From a virus: a stretch of DNA of 64,000 nucleotides. Positions 49,107-58,833 of the stretch are shown one piece after another; positions within the stretch are counted from its first letter, which is position 1; each line of letters opens with the position of its first letter. The notes below the pieces were generated by a model. The model did no database searches, was not told the DNA's origin, and was given only the letters and a program-made list of their open reading frames with translations. The DNA lies in the IMG/VR virus record IMGVR_UViG_3300025111_000052, positions 88,035 to 152,034 of that record. One strand, 5' to 3'. A program made the position numbers and the translations under genes.

Positions 49107-50420
49107 TTAAAGTTTAATTGAAAATTCTTCACCGTCCAGCCAACCTGCTTTAATATCTGTATTGATATTTTGCAGCTCTTTTAGAGGACGAGAAAGCAGT
49201 GTTTTTAAATCATCTATATATCTTCGATATTTTTCGTAAGAAGATAGGCCTCGCATGGTAGTATACCAGTCGGTAACAAATGCTTTGTCAACAATTTTTG
49301 CGTCTGATTTATTGATTAAATCAAACATTACTTTGGAGGTTCTTACACAGCCAATATCCTTGGCTAAGGGGATACCATCCCATGAATCAAAGTCTGCTTT
49401 TAATACATTTACCCCTTTAAATTTGTTAGGGCACATATACGACATTGCAAACTGATTTTCATAAACCTTGTAATATACGTCATCAATTATTGCTTTGGCC
49501 ACGCCCATGACTATTTTTGTAAGCGTTGGGTGGGCCAACCATAAACCGGAAAGAGTTCGATACTCCAACCGACCATCATGTACTCGATAGGCCCCAAAGT
49601 AGCCGTAGTTACCCATTTGGCATTTGGTTCTGCGTTGGGTTCCAGCCTCCCCATCAAGGCGCATCATCGGCAACGACAACAACTCATCAAGAATTTTATT
49701 CAATACTCTGAAAAACAACTCTCTTTCGTCTGCAGAAATTCTTGCAACCTTTGCGGGATTGCCAATATGGATGTGTCCACCTATTGGGTAATCGCGGTTT
49801 TTGTCCTTATGATAAACGCCACTTTTCCAATCAAAGTCCATGATGGGTTTGGTGTATGCATCATTATGGAATATGCTACTTATACTCTTTACCAAACCCT
49901 CTGGTGTTACAGCAGGATCAGGGCGTATTTCTGCCATTGCCCCATCAAATCCTATTAAACCATCTTTTTTGAGATGGGCTATACTGTTGGCATGTCTTAC
50001 AAGCCCTTCTTTGGTAAACAACAAAAACTCTGGGTCGGCACCTATTACGGTGTCAGCAACACCATCGGTAACCCATATGTTCTTGTCATTTTTGTGGTCA
50101 GCCATTATACGTTGATATGTTCTTGTGGTAACAAAGGCTACGTTATAAATGGCCTCTTTGTCAAGTTCCCCCTTCTCTACAAGAGCTTTCGCTGCCGCTA
50201 TATCGGCGGAGAAAGCTTTAAAGATAGATAACACAGTTGAGGACTTTATTCTCGTAAGATCTGACTCTCCATTCCAGAGCTCAACAGTATCTTCCTTGAA
50301 TCCCATCAACGCTCGTGTTTTTGCAGTCATTCTTACAAGGCCGTGCTCGTTACGGTCTTCCTTCTTGTTGTTATCCATTTGGGGCGACACCATGAGTACT
50401 AGGCTACTTTTATTTACCAT
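49107..50420 (-). CDS. phage COOH-NH2 ligase (amidoligase) 1, 437 aa
   Basis: The glutamine synthetase-like amidoligase motifs can be read in order: IGADPEFLLF (near residue 126), GFDGAMAEIRPDPA, GGHIHIGNP and LEYRTLSGLW. These carry the Glu, Glu, His and Glu/Arg residues that bind metal and ATP in this fold. The family (named for phage phiEco32-like proteins) is predicted to form amide bonds between a carboxylate and an amine. It lies between ATP-grasp ligase B and a glutamine amidotransferase. Confidence 0.85.
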   Translation of the reverse strand: MVNKSSLVLMVSPQMDNNKKEDRNEHGLVRMTAKTRALMGFKEDTVELWNGESDLTRIKSSTVLSIFKAFSADIAAAKALVEKGELDKEAIYNVAFVTTRTYQRIMADHKNDKNIWVTDGVADTVIGADPEFLLFTKEGLVRHANSIAHLKKDGLIGFDGAMAEIRPDPAVTPEGLVKSISSIFHNDAYTKPIMDFDWKSGVYHKDKNRDYPIGGHIHIGNPAKVARISADERELFFRVLNKILDELLSLPMMRLDGEAGTQRRTKCQMGNYGYFGAYRVHDGRLEYRTLSGLWLAHPTLTKIVMGVAKAIIDDVYYKVYENQFAMSYMCPNKFKGVNVLKADFDSWDGIPLAKDIGCVRTSKVMFDLINKSDAKIVDKAFVTDWYTTMRGLSSYEKYRRYIDDLKTLLSRPLKELQNINTDIKAGWLDGEEFSIKL

Positions 50421-50425
50421 TCGAC

Positions 50426-52282
50426 CTACTCCTCCTCATCGCCAATGGCATTTTTCAATGCTATAAGATTATCGTTGCTTCGTAAATCTCCCTGCGTAAA
50501 CAATTTGTCAAACCCTTCCTGAGTAAGCCCTTGTTTCGCTGCTACGAGGCCTAATTTGTTCGTTGCTTGTGTCATACGCATAAACATAGTGCCGGTGGTA
50601 TTCTTTTTCAAAGAGTCTACCAGTTTTGAAAACAAATGGATTACTACTTTTAAAAGTCTTATCTGCTTCTGCGCTTTTAAAAGCTTTTGTTCCATTTTAT
50701 CTTTAGTATGCTCTTCCACCGGGTTTACAGGTGCAGTATAGACCTCCAACAACTCATATGCTTTTAACATGCCATCATAGTAGCCCTTTTTAAAGGCACT
50801 CCTTCGTACCCTGTTGCATAATGCCGGAAGCGGTAAGGCTTGTAAAGACCTTAAATCAGCTATTTCCAAGGCTGCGCCAACATCCTCATCACTTTCCAGA
50901 GTTGGTAGGTTTTTACTCGCCTCGTTTGCCTCTTCTAATGCCGTGGGATCTACTGTCATATCAACAGTTTTGGTATTTTTGTCCTTATCGGCGGCTTTTC
51001 CGGCAGCTGCGGGAGACAAATCCTGTACTTTCACTGGATTACTTACCAGATTCTCCACGTTGTCAGTTTCCTTCAATTTGCCGGTAAACGCTACATTTCC
51101 ACCAAGCACTGGCGATGGCTCTACTGTAATAGTAGCCTTAGAAGTCTCAATCTCTACATCCAGATCGAATGTTTTTTTATCCTCTTCGACAGTCGGATCA
51201 CTGCTACCAAATTCGGTAGCGCACCTGTATTCTTTTAAAGACTTTATCCAGATAAAGCCTGCTTTACCCTTCAAGCTGATTGCCGGCTTTGCCTTTTGTT
51301 CTGTATGTCCACTGTGATGATGTGTCTGTTTAACCGCATCGTTATATTTGGTCGTTAAATTGCCGCTACTTACGTTATGTTCCGGCGGTTTTGTACCTAC
51401 CTTCCATATTTTTGCTACCGGCAAATTTTCCAGTTCACATAAGTCAAAGATTTTTGTCTTGTCTGTTACTTCCCGCGTAAGATCAAAAATGGCCTGGCCA
51501 TTATGTCTTAACATCTCAAATTCTACATCAGAGGCGATTATTGGTTTAAACTCTTTGAATGAGTACAACCGGGCCATATTATTATATTCCATCAAGACTC
51601 TCTTGAGGAACTTTTGCTCCGAAGCAACCAGCAGCATATTCAATGGCTTGATTAAAGCATACTCCATTGGTCTACCATCTCTAAAAGTAACCAATTGGAA
51701 CGGATTATTACCGTTAAATGCCAGCACCGCAAAGGTACCATCCAGTCTTCTGGTTACTTCATCAATCATTTTTGTGGTAAATGGCTCTGCCCCATTCTGG
51801 GAATAATGCCCAAGAAGACGAATGATTGCTTCACTGTCCACCGTACCGTCTCTTCCAGACTGTAATTGTTGAAAAATTTGATTATGGTTTTTCAGTGTAC
51901 CATTATGCACACCTATTGTGTCTCGCACACGTATGGGATGATTGTTTTTATTATCCCAATTACCACCTACGGACGATTTACGGCAATGTCCAAGGCACAT
52001 TACTGCTGGATTGGCGTTTAATTGCCATCTGCGAAGGTAGCCTTCGTAGTTTTCCTCCCCGTTGCCATACCGTGTCGTAAATACTTCAGAATCTACTCCC
52101 ATTTTCAAGCCGGTATAGAGGCCATTTCTGAATAATGTGGCGATGCCAGTTGCGTCCTCACCACGTACTTTGGTTTCTTGCAGCAATTGAGTTACCAGAT
52201 AGATCATTGATTTCTGTCTGGCTGTTTCCTCATTTTTATCTGCTTTAGGGCCGAAAATGGCCGCACCTATAATACCGCACAT
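50426..52282 (-). CDS. class II glutamine amidotransferase, 618 aa
   Basis: I take the start as the ATG giving MCGIIGAAIF, so that Cys2 becomes the N-terminal nucleophile after Met removal; an ATG six codons upstream would abolish this. VRGEDATG, GHCRKSSVGG and GVHNGTL are the Ntn-type glutaminase motifs. Residues 1-280 form this domain. The rest is a long Thr/Lys-rich linker and a C-terminal helical part with no known domain. It would release ammonia from glutamine for the neighbouring amidoligases. This last step is inference. Confidence 0.85.
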   Translation of the reverse strand: MCGIIGAAIFGPKADKNEETARQKSMIYLVTQLLQETKVRGEDATGIATLFRNGLYTGLKMGVDSEVFTTRYGNGEENYEGYLRRWQLNANPAVMCLGHCRKSSVGGNWDNKNNHPIRVRDTIGVHNGTLKNHNQIFQQLQSGRDGTVDSEAIIRLLGHYSQNGAEPFTTKMIDEVTRRLDGTFAVLAFNGNNPFQLVTFRDGRPMEYALIKPLNMLLVASEQKFLKRVLMEYNNMARLYSFKEFKPIIASDVEFEMLRHNGQAIFDLTREVTDKTKIFDLCELENLPVAKIWKVGTKPPEHNVSSGNLTTKYNDAVKQTHHHSGHTEQKAKPAISLKGKAGFIWIKSLKEYRCATEFGSSDPTVEEDKKTFDLDVEIETSKATITVEPSPVLGGNVAFTGKLKETDNVENLVSNPVKVQDLSPAAAGKAADKDKNTKTVDMTVDPTALEEANEASKNLPTLESDEDVGAALEIADLRSLQALPLPALCNRVRRSAFKKGYYDGMLKAYELLEVYTAPVNPVEEHTKDKMEQKLLKAQKQIRLLKVVIHLFSKLVDSLKKNTTGTMFMRMTQATNKLGLVAAKQGLTQEGFDKLFTQGDLRSNDNLIALKNAIGDEEE

Positions 52283-52332
52283 AAATATATTATCCTCCAC
52301 ATTAGTGGTTAATCTTGAAGTACCCTTTATTC

Positions 52333-53694
52333 TTAAATATCTAAGTCATTTACAACCTTTGGCGGTGGTACCGCCACAGTGTAAGTCTCTTTTTTCCCTT
52401 TTACTTTTGGTTTTTTCAGTGATGGGCTGGTGGGGTAGGCGCTATCATCATCACCATCGAAAAAATTAGCCACCTCTTCTACGGCACTTTTGGAGGTGGG
52501 CAAAGAAAACGCTTCCATAGCCCAACGAGTACTTTTTTTTCTGATGTACTCCCAGTCCATGTCCATTTCAGGTGCCGGCGCGTCTACGACATCCTTATAG
52601 TAAGTAATGCCTGTAGCATCTCTACTGCCTTTTACCTCATCTTTAAATTGCGAATAAGCTGGTTTATGTGTATTATCCACTGATTCAGCGTTGATGTTTG
52701 TATCAATTCCTGCTGCGGCAAATGAAGTATTCAAGGTATCCAATGAGGCGCCAGACGTGCTGACAGTGAAAACAGACTTTTTACCACTTAGAGAATGCAC
52801 GTCGGCGGCATCTATTGTGCCTGTTTTAGTTAGGTTAGGTGTTCTTGACACACCTATCCTATCAGCAAGCGCATCCATAGCTCGCCGTTTTTCGGCAATT
52901 GGAGTTTGCTTTTTTATTGGTTTGGCCGCACTTACCATAGAAGAACCACAGTCATTTACAAACTTATGGTAATAATTGCAAATGAGTGGGGTGATCGAGG
53001 TTATTTTTGTACCATCAAGAGACACTATATTGTCGAGGTAATTACTTATAAACAACGACATATACATAGGCCGTATGACTGCATTTTTTGCTGCCGATAT
53101 TTCTGGCATTATCATGGATATGCTCATTATTACACCATCCACTTTATCTGTGTAGTATATTGCACAACAGTGTTTAGGATGAAAGTACTGTACCATAAGC
53201 ACTGTTTTTTCTGTTTTTTCGGAAGAGGATAAAGCGTTTGTTCTAAGCATACCATTATATTTAAACTTCACGGCGAATTCTGGTATTAAATTACACAAAA
53301 CCTTGTTAGCGGCTGGAACATCTTTGAAAAATACAGTCGCCGCGCCTCCAGCTAAGGCGTGATTAAAGGCCTCAGTAAAATCCTCCGTTACACTGGCGTC
53401 GCTAGACACTTTTGTATAGTGTAGATGCAGAAAAGACGGCTCTGAGGTTACCGTCACTGCCTCTGCTGCTACCTCTGCAAGAGTATTGCATCGATAGTCT
53501 TGCCCCACTGGACAAGGATTCATGATTATAATGCCATAATCCCTTTCTGCTGTTGTTACTGCCAAATCTGAGTTTCTCATTATAAACGGCGTACCCACAG
53601 GCAATCCGTTACAATTAATCTTAGTAATTACTCTGCTAAAATCTTCTTGATCAGACAGCTGATTCAATTCATATATCTGTCTTGTGGTTAACAT
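52333..53694 (-). CDS. hypothetical protein, 453 aa, in the amidoligase cluster
   Basis: No family is recognised. The N-terminal 250 residues are alpha/beta with a cysteine- and histidine-containing stretch (QYFHPKHCCAIYYTDKVDG). The C-terminal 200 residues are low-complexity with acidic and basic patches, probably disordered. Its position between the two glutamine amidotransferase-like genes suggests it belongs to the same pathway. Confidence 0.5.
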   Translation of the reverse strand: MLTTRQIYELNQLSDQEDFSRVITKINCNGLPVGTPFIMRNSDLAVTTAERDYGIIIMNPCPVGQDYRCNTLAEVAAEAVTVTSEPSFLHLHYTKVSSDASVTEDFTEAFNHALAGGAATVFFKDVPAANKVLCNLIPEFAVKFKYNGMLRTNALSSSEKTEKTVLMVQYFHPKHCCAIYYTDKVDGVIMSISMIMPEISAAKNAVIRPMYMSLFISNYLDNIVSLDGTKITSITPLICNYYHKFVNDCGSSMVSAAKPIKKQTPIAEKRRAMDALADRIGVSRTPNLTKTGTIDAADVHSLSGKKSVFTVSTSGASLDTLNTSFAAAGIDTNINAESVDNTHKPAYSQFKDEVKGSRDATGITYYKDVVDAPAPEMDMDWEYIRKKSTRWAMEAFSLPTSKSAVEEVANFFDGDDDSAYPTSPSLKKPKVKGKKETYTVAVPPPKVVNDLDI

Positions 53695-53708
53695 GGACTC
53701 TCCTTATA

Positions 53709-54500
53709 CTAGATGATTCTGGCATTCACTTTTTTTCTAACTACGGCATTGTAGAACAAATCAATACCTAAAATTGAGTCAGGTACAAAAGGAATTATTT
53801 CATAGGCACCTAAACTCCATGCCACAGTCGCGCTGGTCAAGTAAAGATCTGATTCAGCAAATAATATCATACCAGTTTCATAGTAATTTCTTACCGATAT
53901 GGATAAATTTGTTTTTGCAAGCCACAACATGTGTGGGTTGTCAGTACACATACAGGCTGCAGCTAAGGGGCCTACCGCTGTCTCAGCTGCTTCTTCCATG
54001 GCCATGGTAAATGGTGATTTTACAGTGGGCTTATATTTTTTATATAAACTGGATATTAAACTGAAAAATAATTCACCTGAATACGTGCCGTTACGTTTTA
54101 TACTGAATGGTCGTGTAATTTCGTCCGGATTAAAAATATACCCGGAATAAGCTCCCACAACACGATCTCGATGTACGGGATGTATATCTTCCAATTCAAT
54201 AGATTCATTTCCTTTACCTGTGTGGCAATGCCCCAACACGGAAAGTAATTTTTTTGAAGAAGCGTCTACACACAACGACTCATCGATAATCTTTGAAATT
54301 GAAGGATCGTCAAAAAAAGCCTTTGCGTCACAAGCTTTTCTTATCAAAGTTACACCAGTGTCTGTTGTCAAAGCCAAACCGACTGATTCCGCCTTAGCCT
54401 GTTTGGCTGACAACATTAGCGAGTAAAGAATACTTCTTACGAGTGTTTTATTCCTTACGTGATTATTTTTTGTTAGTGCCAGTCCGAAAATTGAACCCAT
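53709..54500 (-). CDS. diverged class II amidotransferase-like protein lacking the catalytic cysteine, 263 aa
   Basis: The sequence aligns by eye with the active paralogue 1.4 kb downstream: MGSIFGLAL corresponds to MCGIIGAAI, LGHCHTGKG to LGHCRKSSVGG, and VVGAYSGYIF to VHNGTL. The nucleophilic Cys2 is replaced by Gly, and the asparagine/glycine oxyanion motif is changed. It therefore cannot hydrolyse glutamine in the usual way. It may be a structural partner or regulator of the active enzyme. Confidence 0.7.
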   Translation of the reverse strand: MGSIFGLALTKNNHVRNKTLVRSILYSLMLSAKQAKAESVGLALTTDTGVTLIRKACDAKAFFDDPSISKIIDESLCVDASSKKLLSVLGHCHTGKGNESIELEDIHPVHRDRVVGAYSGYIFNPDEITRPFSIKRNGTYSGELFFSLISSLYKKYKPTVKSPFTMAMEEAAETAVGPLAAACMCTDNPHMLWLAKTNLSISVRNYYETGMILFAESDLYLTSATVAWSLGAYEIIPFVPDSILGIDLFYNAVVRKKVNARII

Positions 54501-54512
54501 CGTCTCACTCCT

Positions 54513-56189
54513 TTATGATATCCGCACAACAGCGCCCAAAGAATCGGACCATAGTACTTCACCGTTCTTCAACTTATTGTCTATGTAGCCTTTAATAAAG
54601 GCGGTTATATTCTCTGGTAATTCCACCGGCTCGTTACCAAGTGTTTTACTCACCTCAGTAACCCACTCCTCTATGGTTTTGGCTCCATTCACGAGGCGTA
54701 AATCAATATACATACTGAGAGCCCCTTCTATGGCGGATTCATCCGGTACTGCAACAACCAAACTTTGTTCTATATCTTCCCATGTTTCGCCTTTACTTAG
54801 TCTCAGAGCTGCTGGACGTTCTGCCAGTTGCTCCAGAATACCGTATGCCGGCCCAATGTCCAGCAATATATGTTTAAGCTGACGTACAAGCTCCAACGAC
54901 TCTTTGATTAAGACATCATAATACTTGTGTAGCTTGGATGTGTTACAGAACCTGTCACCATCCTTCCAACCTTTCTTGTTATTCAAGAGTGTTTCTTTAA
55001 TTCTGTTGGCATTAACCAACCACTCGTCGCTGCCTACTTCCAATACGCCGTATCTGGAGATCTCTACCGCTTTTATCATCAAGGCGTAAAACATACAGGC
55101 TATTGCTGATACAGCGCTTGGTGATAATAGGCCGTCACACACGCGCATTTCAAGATGTAATTGCCTTACATCTCCGGAATTGTTAAACCTGGTATAATTA
55201 TAATTAACCCAGCCATACTTATTGCCACCCGCATTTTCAGAGACCATTCTCTGAACAGTGTACATGCTGTGGGGAACGGCACTGATGTCTAAAATAGACA
55301 CTCTGTACTTCTCCCATCTGGTTAATCTGTCTTTTTCCGTAAGGCCCATAGTCATCCAGGTAATTGCATTTTGGTATCTTCTGCATAATTGATGAAAATT
55401 GGCCAGTATCACTTGCGGAAGTGGTCGTTCCAGTTCACTTACTGCGTTTGGTATACCCATGGAGCCGCTTTTATCAGTAACCAAGTTTGCATAGTATGCT
55501 GCAAGAATATGCATATGAATACTGCATCTTTCATTTACATATGCGCCCTTTTTGACTGCTGATACTATTATATCGTTGGTCATTTTATAAAACTCGAAAT
55601 AATCCACCCTCCGGCCAATTGTTATTACCTCCATGCCTTTGTTACCGAGTAAACTACCGTCAGTGGTTATGCTATGGACACCAGATTTACTTATTGAACC
55701 ATAACTATGTGATGGTTTTAATTCCTGATCAACGATGGACCTTATATGATCAGGATTGTGTTTCGGATCGAACTTGTATTCACAAGTGCCACATGTTTTT
55801 GTAAAGCCGCCGCAGTTTGTACAAGCGCTTACAAAACCAGAACAGAACTCTTTTGGGCAATGGAATTTGTAATCACCACAATTTGTGCAGGTCTTAATTC
55901 CTTTGTCGCACGTGCCTTCAACATTATATTCACAACGAGAAATATCTGGTTTATCTGAACATTTCTCGTAGTTCATACACCAGTTCCAACATGTGCTGTT
56001 CTGTAATTTGGAGCAGGGACAGAGCTTATTATCCCCACGGCAGTCCCCTTTACTCTCCGGTAAGTTAAACTCAAATTCCGTGCCCACTTTGATAATCTTG
56101 CCGAGCATAGATTTCCAGTACCGCACATCTTGTGCTGACAGTGCTGGTTTACTACCATTGTTAAAGAACAGCCACTTATTGTTATTCAT
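54513..56189 (-). CDS. amidoligase 2 with zinc-ribbon insertions, 558 aa
   Basis: GTEFEFNLPE (near residue 37), ERCSIHMHI (near residue 222) and LHLEMRVCDG (near residue 342) are the amidoligase metal/ATP-binding motifs. Between the first and second lies an insertion of about 95 residues with many CxxC pairs (CTNCGD, CTNCGG, CGTCEY), probably several zinc ribbons that could bind a nucleic acid or protein substrate. This composite is unlike the two other amidoligases. It is coupled (12 bases) to the diverged amidotransferase. Confidence 0.8.
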   Translation of the reverse strand: MNNNKWLFFNNGSKPALSAQDVRYWKSMLGKIIKVGTEFEFNLPESKGDCRGDNKLCPCSKLQNSTCWNWCMNYEKCSDKPDISRCEYNVEGTCDKGIKTCTNCGDYKFHCPKEFCSGFVSACTNCGGFTKTCGTCEYKFDPKHNPDHIRSIVDQELKPSHSYGSISKSGVHSITTDGSLLGNKGMEVITIGRRVDYFEFYKMTNDIIVSAVKKGAYVNERCSIHMHILAAYYANLVTDKSGSMGIPNAVSELERPLPQVILANFHQLCRRYQNAITWMTMGLTEKDRLTRWEKYRVSILDISAVPHSMYTVQRMVSENAGGNKYGWVNYNYTRFNNSGDVRQLHLEMRVCDGLLSPSAVSAIACMFYALMIKAVEISRYGVLEVGSDEWLVNANRIKETLLNNKKGWKDGDRFCNTSKLHKYYDVLIKESLELVRQLKHILLDIGPAYGILEQLAERPAALRLSKGETWEDIEQSLVVAVPDESAIEGALSMYIDLRLVNGAKTIEEWVTEVSKTLGNEPVELPENITAFIKGYIDNKLKNGEVLWSDSLGAVVRIS

Positions 56190-56225
56190 TAATTCCTCCG
56201 TAACACATGATCATATAACTAAATA

Positions 56226-57380
56226 TTATAGCCCATTATAGTATAATTTATTACTGTTAAGTAACCAATTATCATCTATACTGTGACTAAACTTATTTTG
56301 TAGGTTTATTAAAAATTGCTCAATTGCCGCACTTCTTTTATGAAAACCCACCATCTTACCCACGTCGGTAACTATTTTATCTATGTGTCTGGTGACCCCT
56401 TCTGTACCAGGAACACCTACCAACTCAATTAACTCGTGGTTTGATGGTACGTTTGGATATAATTTATTTAAATTTAAATCATTATTGATGAAAGAAAAGT
56501 TTGCAAAATCGTCAGTACATAATTTTATTCTGCTTACTATGTCTTCTATAACAACGGCACCCAAAGATAATAAACCAGTTGTTAATATTGGATGTTTCAA
56601 CATAGCACCGCCAACAACTCTATATTCCAAAGTTCTGTAATCTAAACGGTAATCACCTGCTTTACCATAGGGCACAAACGTGGCACACCTTCTTTGACTA
56701 TCTTCTATACCTTCTTGTAAAACACAAGGCATACCTACATAGTAATCAAGTACCCTAACTATTTGTTCAATAACAGGTTTTTTTATATCAGTATTTCCTA
56801 ATAAACTGTTTGGTAAACCAAAATGTAAATGAAACCCAGCAGTTAAACCGCCATAACCTGAGGCTGCATATAGTTTTATATGCTCATGTCCTCTTTTGTT
56901 TATATGTGATCTGGCTTCTATCAATTGCTTTCTTATGTTGTTTACAACCACATGTTCATCTATACTTGGGGCAGGTCTTATCTCTGCTAACATGCCGTCA
57001 CTACCAACAGGATTATGCTTATTGAAGTATCTATTAGCTGGTACCACTTTTTTATCTGAAAGTAGAAAAAATTCTGGGTCACAGCCTAATGTAATGTCGT
57101 CTACAACTTTTAAATCATATTCATGTTGATTGCCAACATTTAAAACGTTAAATAGTGCTGATGTTACATAGGCGCTGTTTTCATCTTGTTCTACATCCTC
57201 TTTGAACGCCTGCATAACTTGTAGACTTAAAATGTCATTATCAACAGTTTTTAGTCCAATAAATTGTCCTATATCACAGCCTAAAAGTTCTCTATACTTT
57301 TGAGGCATTCTTATGGTACGGTCTTCGAGAAATGTAGCTTTGAGATCCATAACATAAGAACATTTCAAATTTAATTTCAT
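56226..57380 (-). CDS. phage COOH-NH2 ligase (amidoligase) 3, 384 aa
   Basis: The motifs are LGCDPEFFLL (near residue 97), GSDGMLAEIRPAPS, GFHLHFGLP and LDYRTLEYRVVGG, closely parallel to amidoligase 1. The first 60 residues resemble an AbrB- or VapB-like N-terminal segment, also present in amidoligase 1 (VRMTAKTRALMGF and RMPQKYRELLGCD). It is first in the leftward amidoligase block. The two type-2 ligases may add different units or form a heteromer. Confidence 0.84.
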   Translation of the reverse strand: MKLNLKCSYVMDLKATFLEDRTIRMPQKYRELLGCDIGQFIGLKTVDNDILSLQVMQAFKEDVEQDENSAYVTSALFNVLNVGNQHEYDLKVVDDITLGCDPEFFLLSDKKVVPANRYFNKHNPVGSDGMLAEIRPAPSIDEHVVVNNIRKQLIEARSHINKRGHEHIKLYAASGYGGLTAGFHLHFGLPNSLLGNTDIKKPVIEQIVRVLDYYVGMPCVLQEGIEDSQRRCATFVPYGKAGDYRLDYRTLEYRVVGGAMLKHPILTTGLLSLGAVVIEDIVSRIKLCTDDFANFSFINNDLNLNKLYPNVPSNHELIELVGVPGTEGVTRHIDKIVTDVGKMVGFHKRSAAIEQFLINLQNKFSHSIDDNWLLNSNKLYYNGL

Positions 57381-57423
57381 GTTTGTCCTTTACCTATTTT
57401 ACACACCTTACTTCACTACCCCA

Positions 57424-58833
57424 TCAAGCTACTCGTATGCGACATCCCAACTTAATGTATATATTATGTCTGCATCCATAACTACCATTATTTTTGAATT
57501 GGTGCTCTAATAAAGAATGCTTATCTATATAATCATAAATGATGGCATCATCTTTATCTTTTGCACTACGCTGTATTCTGCCTATTACTTGTTCTGTTTT
57601 AACCATATTTCTAAAAGGTAGGCAAATAAATCCCCTGTTTATTGGGGCATGATCAAAACCTTCTCCCAATAAGGCAGAAGTAGTTACTAAGACAGATATC
57701 TTAGCATCACGTAGTAGTTCCAAAGTTGTTTTGTTGTCTTTTGATGAGTAACTTCCTGTGGCTATCCCTGTTTTTGGCCATTGTTTACTAATTTTATTAA
57801 ATAATATATCCGCGTGATTTCTTCGTTCTGTAATTACTACACAGATGTTTCCTTGTGTTGCTTCGTTTACTATATCTTTTACAATAAGGTTGTTTCTACA
57901 CTCATCATTTGCTAATTCGGTTAAGATGTTACCAAAGTCGGGGGCGTGGATACTTACACAGTTTATATGACGACAGTGTATTTGTGGTACTATAATATTA
58001 CCACCCTTTTTAACATCTGCTAATGGCACAGTGTGTAGAATAGGCCCCATAGTTTGAAACATCAACTTATGCATCCCGTCTCTTCTTAGATGGGTAGCAG
58101 TTAAACCATACAAATAATATGGATTTAAAGATCCTACCACCTGTGTAAATGTAGTGCAAGGCAAATGGTGGCATTCATCCAATACAACTATACCAAATTG
58201 GTTCTTTAATTTATACGTTTCTATTGGATTACGAACCAATGTTTGAACCATTGCAGCAGTAAATACTTTTCCTACATCCCATTTACCACTACCTATTGTA
58301 CCTATATCTTCTTTGCCTAAACAAGGTAAGAAGCTCTGGACACGTTCAATGACTTGGTTCATTAGAGGTTTTGTATGGGTAAGCCACAGCATTTGCTGAC
58401 CTAACATAGGTATCAGGCTTACCCCCATAACTGTCTTTCCACTACCTGCTGGCGCTAACAATAGCCCCTCAGTGCCATTTGAAATTAAGTTAGTTATAGC
58501 CTTCATTTGATAGTCTCGTAACTTTATGTTAGAGGAGTCTATATCAAAATTAAACGGGCCCATGAACCGCTCATCTTCAATGGTGTAATCTTTTATATTA
58601 AAGTCTACAAGTAGCTGCTGTAATCGTTTAAGGTACCCCCTTGGTACACTCAGACTATCATCAGGAAGTATTGAAAAATTAAATAAGGTTGGAGGAATTT
58701 TAAAGGTACTGCGTCCATTACTGACGGCACTTTCGTACTTAGGATTCTCCATCCTTAACTCATTCATTATGACCTCTTTCAACACCCCAGGGTCTCTAAC
58801 CCTGATTCTATTTGCTATTGTTATCTTCATCAA
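57424..58833 (-). CDS. superfamily II DNA helicase, UvsW-like
   Basis: Motif I LAPAGSGKTVMG (near residue 120), motif II DECHHLP, motif III TATHLRRDG and motif VI QVIGRIQRS are all present. The N-terminal 100 residues resemble the substrate-binding domain of T4 UvsW. Such helicases process branched replication intermediates. It lies beside a cysteine-rich protein and overlaps it by 26 bases. Confidence 0.85.
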   Translation of the reverse strand: MMKITIANRIRVRDPGVLKEVIMNELRMENPKYESAVSNGRSTFKIPPTLFNFSILPDDSLSVPRGYLKRLQQLLVDFNIKDYTIEDERFMGPFNFDIDSSNIKLRDYQMKAITNLISNGTEGLLLAPAGSGKTVMGVSLIPMLGQQMLWLTHTKPLMNQVIERVQSFLPCLGKEDIGTIGSGKWDVGKVFTAAMVQTLVRNPIETYKLKNQFGIVVLDECHHLPCTTFTQVVGSLNPYYLYGLTATHLRRDGMHKLMFQTMGPILHTVPLADVKKGGNIIVPQIHCRHINCVSIHAPDFGNILTELANDECRNNLIVKDIVNEATQGNICVVITERRNHADILFNKISKQWPKTGIATGSYSSKDNKTTLELLRDAKISVLVTTSALLGEGFDHAPINRGFICLPFRNMVKTEQVIGRIQRSAKDKDDAIIYDYIDKHSLLEHQFKNNGSYGCRHNIYIKLGCRIRVA

